From Phycisphaera sp. (GTDB taxonomy: Bacteria; Planctomycetota; Phycisphaerae; Phycisphaerales; SM1A02), in NCBI GenBank assembly GCA_016124975.1, contig WGMP01000004.1, forward strand, positions 124,001 through 188,000: a DNA stretch of 64,000 nt. Reading direction: 5' to 3'. The notes under the pieces were generated by a model. The model made no database searches and was not told where the DNA came from. It saw nothing but the letters and a program-made list of their open reading frames with translations. Below, piece by piece: positions 44,175 to 51,931 of this stretch. Within the stretch, counting starts at the first letter, position 1. Every line of letters begins with the position of its first letter. The position numbers were made by a program, and so were the translations under genes.

Positions 44175-45631
44175 CCGTGCGCCGCATCTGGTGGATCCGC
44201 CGCGACCTTCGCCTCGACGACAACCCTGCGGCGCTTCGCGCGGCATCGTGCGAGGCGCTTCTCCCCGTCTTCGTCGCGGGCGACGCGGACGAGGGCGACT
44301 GGCCCCTCGGTGGCGCACAGCGGTGGTGGCTGTCGCAGAGCCTCCCGCGCTTCGCGGCGACGCTCGAGCGCGCGGGAAGCAGACTCATCGTGATCGAAGG
44401 CGACGCGGAGAAGGTGCTGTCCGACCTCGCGCGGCGTCACTCGGTCGAAGAGGTCGTCTGGTCGCGGCGCTTCGATCCAGCGGGGCTCGCGGCCGAGCGC
44501 CGTGTCGAGGCCGCGCTCGATCGGCTCGGCGTCGCGTGGAAGAGCTTTCTCTCGAACCACCTTCACGATCCCGACGAGATCGCCACGAAGGAGGGAAGGC
44601 CGTATCAGGTGTACACCCCGTTCTCGAGGAACTGCGCGCAGCGACCCGAGCCCGCACGCCCGAAGGCCGCGCCCCGCGCACTTCCGTCTGCGGATTGGGG
44701 GCCGAAGGGCGCGTCGATCGGGTCGCTCGGCCTCGAGCCAGCGATTGACTGGGCAGGCGGGCTTCGCGAGACATGGACCCCGGGCGAGGAGGGAGCCGGG
44801 GTGCGGCTCGCGTCGTTTACGCGCGCGGCGCTCGATCGCTATCCCGTCAGTCGCGATGAGCCGTCGACGGTCGGAACAAGCATGCTCTCGCCGCATCTTG
44901 CCTTCGGCGAGATCGGCATCCGGCGCGTCTGGCACGCCGCGGGCGCAGCGTCCGCGCGGGGCGAGGCCTCGCCGGAGAGCCTCGCCAAGTTCCACTCTGA
45001 GCTCCTCTGGCGCGAGTTCGCCACGCATGTCCTCTATCACTTTCCGCGCACGACGCTCGCGCCGCTGCGTGCCGAGTATGCGCGCTTTCCGTGGCGCAAC
45101 GACCCTGAGGCGTTGCGTCGCTGGAAGCGCGGGCAGACGGGCTATCCGCTCGTCGATGCAGGCATGCGACAGCTCTGGCACACGGGCTGGATGCACAACC
45201 GCGTGCGCATGGTGGTGGCGAGCTTCCTCGTGAAGCACCTGCTTCTCCCGTGGCAGGATGGCGCGCGGTGGTTCTGGGATACGCTCGTCGACGCGGACCT
45301 TGCGAACAACTCGCTCGGCTGGCAGTGGGCGGCGGGGTGCGGCGCGGACGCGGCGCCATACTTCCGCATCTTCAACCCGACCTCGCAGGCGGAGAAGTTC
45401 GACGCAGAGGCCCGCTACATCAAGCGCTGGGTGCCCGAGCTCGCGTCCCTTGCACCGAAGGCAGCGATCGATCCAGCGGGGAAGGGGGCGGGCGGACTCT
45501 TCGGAATCGGTGAAGAACTCAAGTATTCGGCGCCGATGGTCGACCATGCGATGGCTCGCGGCCGCGCGCTGGCAGCCCTCGCCTCGGTCAGCAAGGGTGG
45601 GGCGAAGGCGGCGGGTGCGTCGGAGTCCTGA
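44171..45631 (+). CDS. phr: deoxyribodipyrimidine photolyase (CPD, class I type)
   Basis: Blue-light DNA repair enzyme of 486 residues that splits cyclobutane pyrimidine dimers. The N-terminal antenna-binding domain begins RIWWIRRDLRLDDNPAALRA. The FAD domain has TSMLSPHLAFGEIGIRRVW, LLWREFATHVLYHFP, RWKRGQTGYPLVDAGMRQLW, TGWMHNRVRMVVASFLVKHL, WDTLVDADLANNSLGWQWAA and AAPYFRIFNPTSQAEKFD; the Trp residues of the electron-transfer chain lie in these segments. It ends with KYSAPMVDHAMARGRAL. Third gene of the light-repair operon, overlapping its neighbour by 4 bp. Confidence 0.95.
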   Translation: MTVRRIWWIRRDLRLDDNPAALRAASCEALLPVFVAGDADEGDWPLGGAQRWWLSQSLPRFAATLERAGSRLIVIEGDAEKVLSDLARRHSVEEVVWSRRFDPAGLAAERRVEAALDRLGVAWKSFLSNHLHDPDEIATKEGRPYQVYTPFSRNCAQRPEPARPKAAPRALPSADWGPKGASIGSLGLEPAIDWAGGLRETWTPGEEGAGVRLASFTRAALDRYPVSRDEPSTVGTSMLSPHLAFGEIGIRRVWHAAGAASARGEASPESLAKFHSELLWREFATHVLYHFPRTTLAPLRAEYARFPWRNDPEALRRWKRGQTGYPLVDAGMRQLWHTGWMHNRVRMVVASFLVKHLLLPWQDGARWFWDTLVDADLANNSLGWQWAAGCGADAAPYFRIFNPTSQAEKFDAEARYIKRWVPELASLAPKAAIDPAGKGAGGLFGIGEELKYSAPMVDHAMARGRALAALASVSKGGAKAAGASES

Positions 45632-45690
45632 GGTTCTTCAGGGGTCGCGTCGTGGTTCTGGCCGTGGTGGCCTCAGGGAACTCCTGCAGC

Positions 45691-47253
45691 ATGAGCGTTC
45701 TTCCATTCTCGTTCGTGGCCTTGCTCCGCACCGTCGCCGTCGGTGCGGCGTTCGCCTGCCTGCTCGGCGCCTCGGCCCCCGTCGCGGGTGCGCGCACCTT
45801 GTCGACGCCGCCTGACCGCGGCGATCTGGCGGCTGGATACACGCGCTTCGATCGACTCGTCGCGAGCCTCCCCAACGATCCCCTCGTGCGAGAGCGCGCG
45901 AGCCGCTGCTTCGACGGACTCACGAGCGACTTCTTCGCGGGCCGCTACGACGCGGCGCTCGCGGAGCTCGCGCGCACCTATGGCGAGCTTCGGAGGCTCA
46001 ACGAGGACGGCCAGGAGGAGCAGCAGTTCCTCTTCGGCAGGCGCTACGAGATCTCGCCGCGCGCGATCGTCGCGGGTGCGCCCGCCGAGATCCGCATCGA
46101 GTCGGTGGAGCTCTCCCGCATGCAGCGCGGGGATCCGCCGCGGCGCTTCGTCGCTGTCGCGGGTTCGACCGAGCACGATGTCGCCTTCGCCGACGAGGTG
46201 ACGCTGACGCTTCTCGCGATCGACGGCGCCGCGACCATCGAGATCTTCGCCGAGTTCCCATTGTCAGGCCGCGAGTCCGTCGGGCGCGTCGCCGTGCTCG
46301 AGGCTCCGCTCGAGGAGATCGCCAGCCGATACGCAGAGAGACTTGCGGCGCTCCAGTCCTCAGGATCGCTCGACGGCTCGAGCCTCGCGAGTCTCAGGGC
46401 GCGCATCGGTCTCCTGACGCCTGTCGCCGATCGCACGCGGAGCGCCTCGCTTCTTGCGGATCTCTCGAGCCTCGTTCCCGCGATCGGGGAGGAGCTCAAG
46501 GCCGCCGAGGCTGGAATGCGCCCGTACAGGCGCGACGGAGACCTCTGGCGCATCTACAAGGCGCTCGGAACGGAGCTTCCCACACGGCAGTTCATTCCCG
46601 AGGGCGATGGGCCATTCCCGCTCGTGATCGCGCTTCACGGCGCGGGCGGCGACGAGAACATGTTCTTCGAGGGGTACGGCGCAGGCGTGCTGCGCAAGTT
46701 CGCCGCGGGCCAGGGCGCGGCCGTCGTGTGCCCGCCGACCATTCCGTTCGGCGTGAGTCCGAACCTTCTCGACGCGTTCATCGACGAGGTCGCGCTCGAC
46801 GCGCCGATCGACAGGGGGCGCGTCGTCCTTCTCGGGCACTCGCTCGGCGGCGTGACGGCGAGCAGGCTCTCGGTCCTCAAGCCCGAGCGCATTGCGGGTG
46901 TCGTCTGCATCGCTGGTTTCTCGGATCTCCCGCGCACGGGCATTCCCGCGCCGCGGAAGGTGTATCTCGGCGCGCTCGATCCGCTGTTCCCGCTCGAATC
47001 CACCACGCGCTCCATCGAGGCCGCGCGCCTGCGGGGCGAGTCGATCGAGGTCGAGGTGCTCGACCGCGAGGGCCACACGCTCGTCGTGGGCCCCGTGATT
47101 CCTCACGCGCTCGAGTGGCTGCTCGCGCGCCCTGCGCGCCAGATTGAGATCGCGCATCCGATCGCGAGCGAGCCGAGCACGAGCCCGATGAAGACCGATG
47201 GGCCTGCGCCGGCACCCAAGGACGCGAGCCCGAGCAGCGGGCCCATGAAGTAG
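45691..47253 (+). CDS. exported alpha/beta-hydrolase (esterase-like)
   Basis: A 520-residue secreted protein. It has a signal peptide (about 1-32, cut near PVAGA), then a helical region (about 40-110) and a beta-rich region (about 115-215) of no known family, and a C-terminal alpha/beta-hydrolase domain from about 300. Catalytic residues are likely Ser in LLGHSLGGVTASR, Asp in LGALDPLFPLES and His in DREGHTLVVGP, with the oxyanion HG in LVIALHGAGGDENMFF. PHB-depolymerase-like esterases share this pattern. The last 45 or so residues are low-complexity and overlap the convergent MFS gene. ATG 45691 was chosen for the signal peptide; a GTG at 45652 is in frame. Confidence 0.8.
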   Translation: MSVLPFSFVALLRTVAVGAAFACLLGASAPVAGARTLSTPPDRGDLAAGYTRFDRLVASLPNDPLVRERASRCFDGLTSDFFAGRYDAALAELARTYGELRRLNEDGQEEQQFLFGRRYEISPRAIVAGAPAEIRIESVELSRMQRGDPPRRFVAVAGSTEHDVAFADEVTLTLLAIDGAATIEIFAEFPLSGRESVGRVAVLEAPLEEIASRYAERLAALQSSGSLDGSSLASLRARIGLLTPVADRTRSASLLADLSSLVPAIGEELKAAEAGMRPYRRDGDLWRIYKALGTELPTRQFIPEGDGPFPLVIALHGAGGDENMFFEGYGAGVLRKFAAGQGAAVVCPPTIPFGVSPNLLDAFIDEVALDAPIDRGRVVLLGHSLGGVTASRLSVLKPERIAGVVCIAGFSDLPRTGIPAPRKVYLGALDPLFPLESTTRSIEAARLRGESIEVEVLDREGHTLVVGPVIPHALEWLLARPARQIEIAHPIASEPSTSPMKTDGPAPAPKDASPSSGPMK

Positions 47254-48326
47254 CCCGCGCCGACGAGCGCTTCATGAATGCCGCCTGCCTCGACGCGCGC
47301 GCCACCAACGGCGAGGCCGTAGTAGATGGCGCTGTAGTAGATGGCGCCTTGTCCGAGGCCGATCGCGACCAGCGCGGCCACCAGCACGCCTTGGCTTGGG
47401 GATGCGACGGCGAGTGCGAACCCGCCCGACAGGAGGAGCCCTGCGGCCACCAGCGGGCCGCTGCGCCCATGCCAGAAGCTTGTTTGCCAGAGCACCAGGA
47501 CGGCGGCAAACCGCGCGACATGCCACACCGAGCCGATCGGAGCCTGCATCGCGGCGGCGGTGCCGAGGTTCGTGAGGATGTAAGGCAGGATCGGCGAGAG
47601 CGCGCCGATCACGAGGTATCCCATCGGATGCAGGATGCGGGATGCACCGAGGAGCGGTCGGTAGCTCGCGGGCACATGCCGCGCCTGTTCCGACGCATCG
47701 TGATGCGGAGGCTTCTTCGGGAATCGCGCCAGGAAGAGGAGCGCGATCAGGTTGATGGGAAGAAGCGAAGGAATCGCCCAGTCCACGATGCCAGCGGCCT
47801 TCATCGGTCCCGTGATCGCGAGGCCGATTGCGGTCGCCGCCATCCATGAGGCGTTCCACCAGCCGATCGCGTTGCGCATGTCGCGGCCGTGCCTGCCTGA
47901 CACGAGGTAGTGCTGCACGATCGGCCACTGCAATGCGCCAAGCGCCGTCATGGCGATGGCGGCGATCCACAGCGTCATTGCCTGCGGAAAGATGACGAGC
48001 AGCGGCGCGAGCAGCCCCTGCGCGACCAGCACCACCGCAAGCGCACCCCGCGGGCTCGTGAAACGCTCGAGCCATCGGACAGACACGCCGGCCGAGACGG
48101 CGACGGCCGTGTAGAGCACGCCGTTCAGGAACGCGAGCAGCAGGCTCTGCGCCTGCGTGAAGCCGTACTCGCTCTCGGCGATGAAGTAGAGCGCGTTCCA
48201 AAGAATCCCCGTGCCGAGCGAGCACAGGAAGGTGAGCGCCGCGATCGGGAACGCCGCCGTGGGAGGGGTGTCGGACGCCGGGCGCAGCGCGCACATCGGG
48301 ACGGGGTTCGCGTCTGGCTCGCGCAT
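47103..48326 (-). CDS. MFS transporter
   Basis: A 407-residue major facilitator with about 12 hydrophobic helices. Segments include ALTFLCSLGTGILWNALYFI, LLAFLNGVLYTAVAVSAGVS, VLVAQGLLAPLLVIFPQAM, and HPMGYLVIGALSPILPYIL at the start of the second half. No substrate-defining motif is recognised. The start at 48326 (MREPDANPVPM) lies 8 nt after TACACT, so it may be leaderless. The 3' end overlaps the convergent esterase frame by 151 bp; the last helix (PSVFIGLVLGSLAIGCAISI) lies in this overlap and looks genuine. Confidence 0.85.
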   Translation of the reverse strand: MREPDANPVPMCALRPASDTPPTAAFPIAALTFLCSLGTGILWNALYFIAESEYGFTQAQSLLLAFLNGVLYTAVAVSAGVSVRWLERFTSPRGALAVVLVAQGLLAPLLVIFPQAMTLWIAAIAMTALGALQWPIVQHYLVSGRHGRDMRNAIGWWNASWMAATAIGLAITGPMKAAGIVDWAIPSLLPINLIALLFLARFPKKPPHHDASEQARHVPASYRPLLGASRILHPMGYLVIGALSPILPYILTNLGTAAAMQAPIGSVWHVARFAAVLVLWQTSFWHGRSGPLVAAGLLLSGGFALAVASPSQGVLVAALVAIGLGQGAIYYSAIYYGLAVGGARVEAGGIHEALVGAGYFMGPLLGLASLGAGAGPSVFIGLVLGSLAIGCAISIWRAGRASSHSSA

Positions 48327-48340
48327 GGGCGGCGAGTGTA
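48327..48340 (-). promoter_or_regulatory. TACACT -10 element 8 nt before the MFS ATG
   Basis: TACACT on the minus strand (48335-48340), 8 nt, then the ATG at 48326. Confidence 0.4.
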
Positions 48341-48356
48341 GAGGCAGCGCGTCTGC

Positions 48357-48362
48357 TACACT
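48357..48362 (+). promoter_or_regulatory. candidate -10 (TACACT) of tRNA-Arg
   Basis: TACACT ending 9 nt before the tRNA 5' end at 48372. The -35 is not clear. Confidence 0.4.
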
Positions 48363-48371
48363 TCCGTCGCT

Positions 48372-48445
48372 GTCCGCGTAGCTCAATTGGATAGAGCGTT
48401 GCCCTCCGAAGGCAAAGGTTGCAGGTTCGAATCCCGCCGTGGACG
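48372..48445 (+). tRNA. tRNA-Arg (CCG)
   Basis: A 74-nt cloverleaf. The acceptor stem GTCCGCG pairs with CGTGGAC (one G-T), with discriminator G at 48445. The anticodon stem is TTGCC/GGCAA with loop CTCCGAA, giving anticodon CCG (reads CGG). The T loop is TTCGAAT. CCA is not encoded. Confidence 0.95.
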
Positions 48446-48448
48446 CTT

Positions 48449-48475
48449 CGGCCCCGTGTGAGCGGGGCCGCTTTC
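48449..48475 (+). terminator. hairpin terminator after tRNA-Arg
   Basis: CGGCCCCG (48449-48456) pairs with CGGGGCCG (48463-48470), loop TGTGAG, followed by CTTTCGTCTC. A perfect 8-bp GC stem with a short, weak T tail. Confidence 0.65.
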
Positions 48476-48529
48476 GTCTCGACTCGCGCGACGCGGCCCC
48501 TGGCCGCACGATCTTCCCAAGGTGGCTGC

Positions 48530-48817
48530 ATGCAGATCGAAGAGTTCCAGCGGTTGATCCTCGACCGCTACGGCGAGACCGACCGCGCGCGCGGCGCCGC
48601 AGCGACCTATCTCTGGTTCGTCGAGGAGGTCGGCGAACTCGCGCACGCGATCGCGAACCGCGAGCGCGGCAAGCTTGATCGCGCGAACCTCGAGGAGGAG
48701 TTCGCGGATGTGCTTGCGTGGCTGACCACGCTCGCCAACATCTGCGAGGTCGACCTCGCCAAGGCGATCCACGACAAGTACATCCGCGACGGCGGGCCAG
48801 AGGGGACGAAGTCGTGA
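48530..48817 (+). CDS. MazG-like nucleotide pyrophosphohydrolase
   Basis: A 95-residue all-alpha protein of the MazG/dUTPase-like fold, about the size of a single MazG domain. The metal-binding helices are visible as WFVEEVGELAHAIANR and LEEEFADVLAWLTTLANI (ExxE...ExxD pattern). Such enzymes hydrolyse NTPs or dNTPs to the monophosphate; the exact substrate is not known. The ATG at 48530 has AAGGTGG upstream. It overlaps the HIT gene by 4 bp. Confidence 0.85.
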   Translation: MQIEEFQRLILDRYGETDRARGAAATYLWFVEEVGELAHAIANRERGKLDRANLEEEFADVLAWLTTLANICEVDLAKAIHDKYIRDGGPEGTKS

Positions 48818-49299
48818 GCGCATCGGCAGGAGCCGCTTGCCCGTTCTGCTCGGGCGCGGGAGTTCCGCTTCTCGAGAGCCCGCGATGGCTTCTTCTTCGT
48901 CATGCGGACCCGGCGCCGATCGCGGGTTGGATGATGCTGGTGGCGCGCGCCCATCGCGAAGGACCCCACGCGCTTGAACGCGACGAGCAGGCGGAACTCG
49001 GCGGGCTCGTCGCCGCCATCGCCGCGGCGGTGCGCGCTGCGACGGGCTGCGAACGGACCTACCTCCTTTCCTTCAACGAGTCCGTGCAGCACATGCATCT
49101 CCATGTCGTGCCCCGTCATGCGTCCGACGCGACGACGACATCGTGGGCGCTCGCGGATCGATACCGTGAGACGGCGGCGGGTCGGTCTGCCGCGATCGCG
49201 CCCCTTGTCGCCGACGAAGCCGCGCGCGCGGTGGCGCGGCACGCCGAGCGTGCGCTCGCGCCTTTCGGCTTTGCCCCGCCTGCGCACGATGTGCGCTGA
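48814..49299 (+). CDS. HIT-family protein
   Basis: Histidine-triad nucleotide hydrolase or transferase of 161 residues. The triad is in NESVQHMHLHVVPRH (HxHxH followed by hydrophobics). The N-terminus has CPFCSG, as in zinc-binding HIT proteins, and the WMMLVARAHREGPHALE strand. A GTG at 48814 overlaps the mazG stop. A MazG and a HIT protein together suggest nucleotide clean-up, but the pairing may only be positional. trpA follows 25 bp later. Confidence 0.86.
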   Translation: MSASAGAACPFCSGAGVPLLESPRWLLLRHADPAPIAGWMMLVARAHREGPHALERDEQAELGGLVAAIAAAVRAATGCERTYLLSFNESVQHMHLHVVPRHASDATTTSWALADRYRETAAGRSAAIAPLVADEAARAVARHAERALAPFGFAPPAHDVR

Positions 49300-49324
49300 T
49301 CGAATTCCTTCGAATCCCCCGCAC

Positions 49325-50152
49325 ATGCAACACCACGCTTCAACAGGCCCGCAGCGCATCGAGCAGGCTTTCCAGCGCGCCGTCGCGGAGGGTCGCCCCG
49401 CGCTGATGCCTTTCCTGACCGCGGGCGACCCCGATCCTGCGACGACGGTGTCGCTTCTCCGCGCGCTTCCCATCGCGGGCGCCGACATCATCGAACTCGG
49501 CGTCCCGTTTAGCGATCCCATCGCGGACGGACCCGTCATCGCGGAGTCGATGCATCGCGCGCTCCTCAGGGGCGTCACGCCCGAATCTGCGCTTGCGTGC
49601 GTCGGCGAGGCCCGCTCGTCTGCGCCCGTGCTCGCAATGGTCTCTGTGTCGATCGTCGAGCGGGTCGGAGTGCATCCCTTCATCGCGATGGCACGCGCCG
49701 CGGGCCTCGACGGGCTCATCGTGCCCGATGCAGGGCCCGACTTCTGGACCGATGCGCTCCTCTACGAGGCCGATGCCGCCGGGCTCGCCATCGTCGAGCT
49801 CATCGCGCCCACGACGCCCATCGACCGCGTGCGGCGCATCGTCCTCCGCGCGCGCAGCTTCGTCTATCTCCTTGCGCGTGCGGGAATCACGGGCGAGCAG
49901 CGCGACGCGCCCGACATCGCCAGACGCGTCGAGGCCATCCGGGCGATCGCCCCCGTTCGCATCGCAGTCGGTTTCGGCATCTCGAATGCAGACCATGTCC
50001 GCGCGGTCGGCGCGCACGCAGACGGCGCCATCGTCGGAAGCGCGCTCGTGCGGAGACTCGTCGACGGACAGGCCGCGGGCGAGGATCCCGTTCGCGTCGC
50101 AGCCGACTTCGTCGCTGCGCTGCGAGGCGCAGGCCGCGTCAAGGGTCAGTAA
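49325..50152 (+). CDS. trpA: tryptophan synthase alpha chain
   Basis: TIM-barrel enzyme that releases indole from indole-3-glycerol phosphate. The 275-residue protein has catalytic Glu57 and Asp68 in ADIIELGVPFSDPIADGP, MPFLTAGDPDP near the N-terminus, the active-site loop VYLLARAGITGEQ, and phosphate-binding VGFGISNADH and GAIVGSALV. The other trp genes, including trpB, are not in the window. The ATG at 49325 was chosen by family length. The gene is followed directly by a 17-bp tandem array. Confidence 0.94.
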   Translation: MQHHASTGPQRIEQAFQRAVAEGRPALMPFLTAGDPDPATTVSLLRALPIAGADIIELGVPFSDPIADGPVIAESMHRALLRGVTPESALACVGEARSSAPVLAMVSVSIVERVGVHPFIAMARAAGLDGLIVPDAGPDFWTDALLYEADAAGLAIVELIAPTTPIDRVRRIVLRARSFVYLLARAGITGEQRDAPDIARRVEAIRAIAPVRIAVGFGISNADHVRAVGAHADGAIVGSALVRRLVDGQAAGEDPVRVAADFVAALRGAGRVKGQ

Positions 50153-50155
50153 CAG

Positions 50156-50308
50156 TCAAGGCGCAGCTGCATTCAAGGCGCAGCTGCATTCAAGGCGCAG
50201 CTGCATTCAAGGCGCAGCTGCATTCAAGGTGCAGCGGCAGTCAAGGTGCAGCGGCAGTCAAGGTGCAGAGGCAGTCAAGGTGCAGAGGCAGTCAAGGTGC
50301 AGAGGCAG
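50156..50308. repeat. 17-bp tandem repeat, nine copies, between trpA and lexA
   Basis: Nine contiguous 17-bp units starting 3 bp after the trpA stop codon: four TCAAGGCGCAGCTGCAT, two TCAAGGTGCAGCGGCAG, three TCAAGGTGCAGAGGCAG. Units within a subtype are identical, which suggests stepwise expansion. The first subtype contains the palindrome GCAGCTGC. It fills the gap between two convergent genes. Confidence 0.95.
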
Positions 50309-50315
50309 CTCAGCC

Positions 50316-51032
50316 TCAGTAGCGCCGCAGCACGCCGATGACGACGCCCTGGATCGTGCAGTCGTCCACGATGATCGGCGCGAAGTCGGGGTTCGCGGGC
50401 TGCAGTCGGATTCGGCCGCCCTTCTCGCGATAGAAGGTCTTCAGCGTGGTCTCTCCGTTCGGAAGCAGCGCGACCACCCGCTCACCGTTGCGTGCGGTGG
50501 AGCGCTGGTCCACAAGCACATAGTCTCCGTCGAGGATTCCCTCGTCCCGCATCGACATGCCGTCGACCTGCAGCGCGAAGGTCGTTCCCGCGTGCACCTT
50601 GCCTGACCCGAAAATCTTGCCTGACCCGAAAATCTTGCCTGATCCGAAGGTCTTGCGTGGCCCGAACAGCTCCTCGAGGGCGATCGTGTCGCTCTGCTCA
50701 AACTTCTCGATCGGATGCCCTGCGGCCACCTTGCCCACCAGCGGGAAGGTAAGCCCATCTGCGCCCCGGTCCGCCGAGTGCAGCTGCCGCACGGGGACCT
50801 CGTCGGGCTCGTCGGGGAGGACGACCTCAGGCGAGACCGTTAAAGAGCGTGCCTTGTTCGGGTCGCGGTGCAGCGCACCCTTCTCGATCAGTGCCTCGAC
50901 GTGCTCGAAGACCGTGACCTTGCTGACGCGCAGCGCGTCTGCGATCTCCTGCATGGTCGGCGAGTACCCGAGCCTGCGGCGCGTGTCGTGGACGATCCTG
51001 AGCACATTCAGCTGCTTCGGCGTGAGATTCAT
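50316..51032 (-). CDS. lexA: LexA repressor with an in-frame repeat insertion
   Basis: SOS repressor of 238 residues. The N-terminal winged helix starts MNLTPKQLNVLRIVHDTRRR with recognition helix ALRVSKVTVFEHVEAL. The self-cleavage site is Ala104-Gly105 in VGKVAAGHP; the catalytic pair is Ser160 in DGMSMRDEGILDGD and Lys198 in GETTLKTFYRE. Between the cleavage site and Ser160 lies an inserted stretch of repeated GSGKIF (about 126-145), encoded by an 18-bp tandem repeat, which lengthens the protein over the usual 200-220. The start at 51032 matches the family. The ATG is overlapped by another open frame of the same strand. Confidence 0.94.
   Translation of the reverse strand: MNLTPKQLNVLRIVHDTRRRLGYSPTMQEIADALRVSKVTVFEHVEALIEKGALHRDPNKARSLTVSPEVVLPDEPDEVPVRQLHSADRGADGLTFPLVGKVAAGHPIEKFEQSDTIALEELFGPRKTFGSGKIFGSGKIFGSGKVHAGTTFALQVDGMSMRDEGILDGDYVLVDQRSTARNGERVVALLPNGETTLKTFYREKGGRIRLQPANPDFAPIIVDDCTIQGVVIGVLRRY
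50598..50669 (-). repeat. 18-bp in-frame tandem repeat inside lexA
   Basis: Four 18-bp units (50598-50615, 50616-50633, 50634-50651, 50652-50669). The first two are identical, CTTGCCTGACCCGAAAAT on the plus strand; the third and fourth have diverged. On the coding strand they encode the GSGKIF motif. Confidence 0.9.
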
Positions 51033-51444
51033 GGTCGTGATCCTGCGGGTGCGGGTCGAGTCGGCGGTTGTCGGGCATCGCCTCGCGCTTGACCCGCGAG
51101 GCATCGTGTGTGGCATGGACTGCTTCGGTCGAGAAAACCTCGATCGCAGTCCGCTCAAAGGCATCGACGAAGGCGCGGCAGAGGCGAGCGAGGCGCTGGA
51201 CCAGGGAAGGCGCGATGTCGACGCTCGTCGATCCGGCCGCCGCGCGCATCGTCGTTCCGAGCGCTTGCACCGTCGACTCTGGGTCGCGACGCAGCCGGCC
51301 GTTCTCTCCGATGTAGCGGCGCGTGAAGTCCCCGCCCGGCCCCACGATGACGAGCGGCCAGTCCTCGGCAGCGTTGCGCGAGGACTCCGCGGCGAAGTGG
51401 GGGGGCTCGAGCGTCGTGATGCGTGCGTGAAGAGCCTGTGCCAT
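50827..51444 (-). CDS. hypothetical protein upstream of and overlapping lexA
   Basis: A 205-codon frame starting MAQALHARITTLEPPHF at 51444, with AAAGGA 8 bp upstream. The first 135 or so codons have the high third-position GC of the real genes here and a plausible protein (DWPLVIVGPGGDFTRRYIGE, DIAPSLVQRLARLCRAFVDA). The last 70 codons run through the 5' part of lexA in another frame and look like shadow sequence, so the true stop may have been lost. No family is recognised. The frame also opens upstream to an ATG at 51795, but that part is less coding-like. Placement before lexA hints at SOS control, nothing more. Confidence 0.4.
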   Translation of the reverse strand: MAQALHARITTLEPPHFAAESSRNAAEDWPLVIVGPGGDFTRRYIGENGRLRRDPESTVQALGTTMRAAAGSTSVDIAPSLVQRLARLCRAFVDAFERTAIEVFSTEAVHATHDASRVKREAMPDNRRLDPHPQDHDHESHAEAAECAQDRPRHAPQARVLADHAGDRRRAARQQGHGLRARRGTDREGCAAPRPEQGTLFNGLA

Positions 51445-51931
51445 GGTGTGCGTCCTTTCCCCTCGAGGAGGGGCGATCGGGTTGTGCGCGGCACGCGTGA
51501 GCGCTCCGACGCTTTCCGTCACTGGCACGCATTTCCCCCGCGGCGCAGGACGAGTGAGCTGCGTTTCTCGACGCAGCGTGAGAGGCCGAACTTCGCGCCA
51601 CCTGTCAGGCGCTCGCTCGGCAGACGAAGTGAACGCGGCCTCCGAGGCTCCGCCCGGCGCTTCCGCGTCCACCGTGTGCATTGCCCGCTGATCCCGTGGC
51701 GCAGCGCCGTGAACCACGCTCGGTCGCGTGGTCGGTCGTGCGCTCGCTTGGTCGCGAGCCGCACGGGCGCTGGTGTTGGGGTTCTGTTCGGACATGCTTC
51801 CTTGATCGGATGGTGCGTTTCAGGCGCTCCACATTTTGTTCGGGATATGTTCTCCCAAACGAAGCCCTGACGCAAGGGGGTCGGTGGCGTTGGACGCGGG
51901 GATGGACGGCTCAGAGACAATAGAGCCGTAA
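51445..51931. other. non-coding gap between the lexA side and the aminotransferase
   Basis: 487 bp with no convincing gene. Open frames exist on both strands but lack protein-like content. The only structured signal is the GTTC direct repeat at 51838. Confidence 0.5.
51838..51852 (+). promoter_or_regulatory. candidate LexA box GTTC-N7-GTTC
   Basis: GTTC (51838-51841), seven bases, GTTC (51849-51852). This is the form of the LexA site described in alphaproteobacteria. It overlaps a possible -10, TATGTT (51846-51851), for the rightward gene, and lies about 800 bp upstream of lexA on the other side. The site used by this LexA is not known. Confidence 0.35.

Noticed and set aside
50156-50308. 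17-bp array considered as a CRISPR
   Set aside because: Units are contiguous with no unique spacers, so it is a plain tandem repeat.
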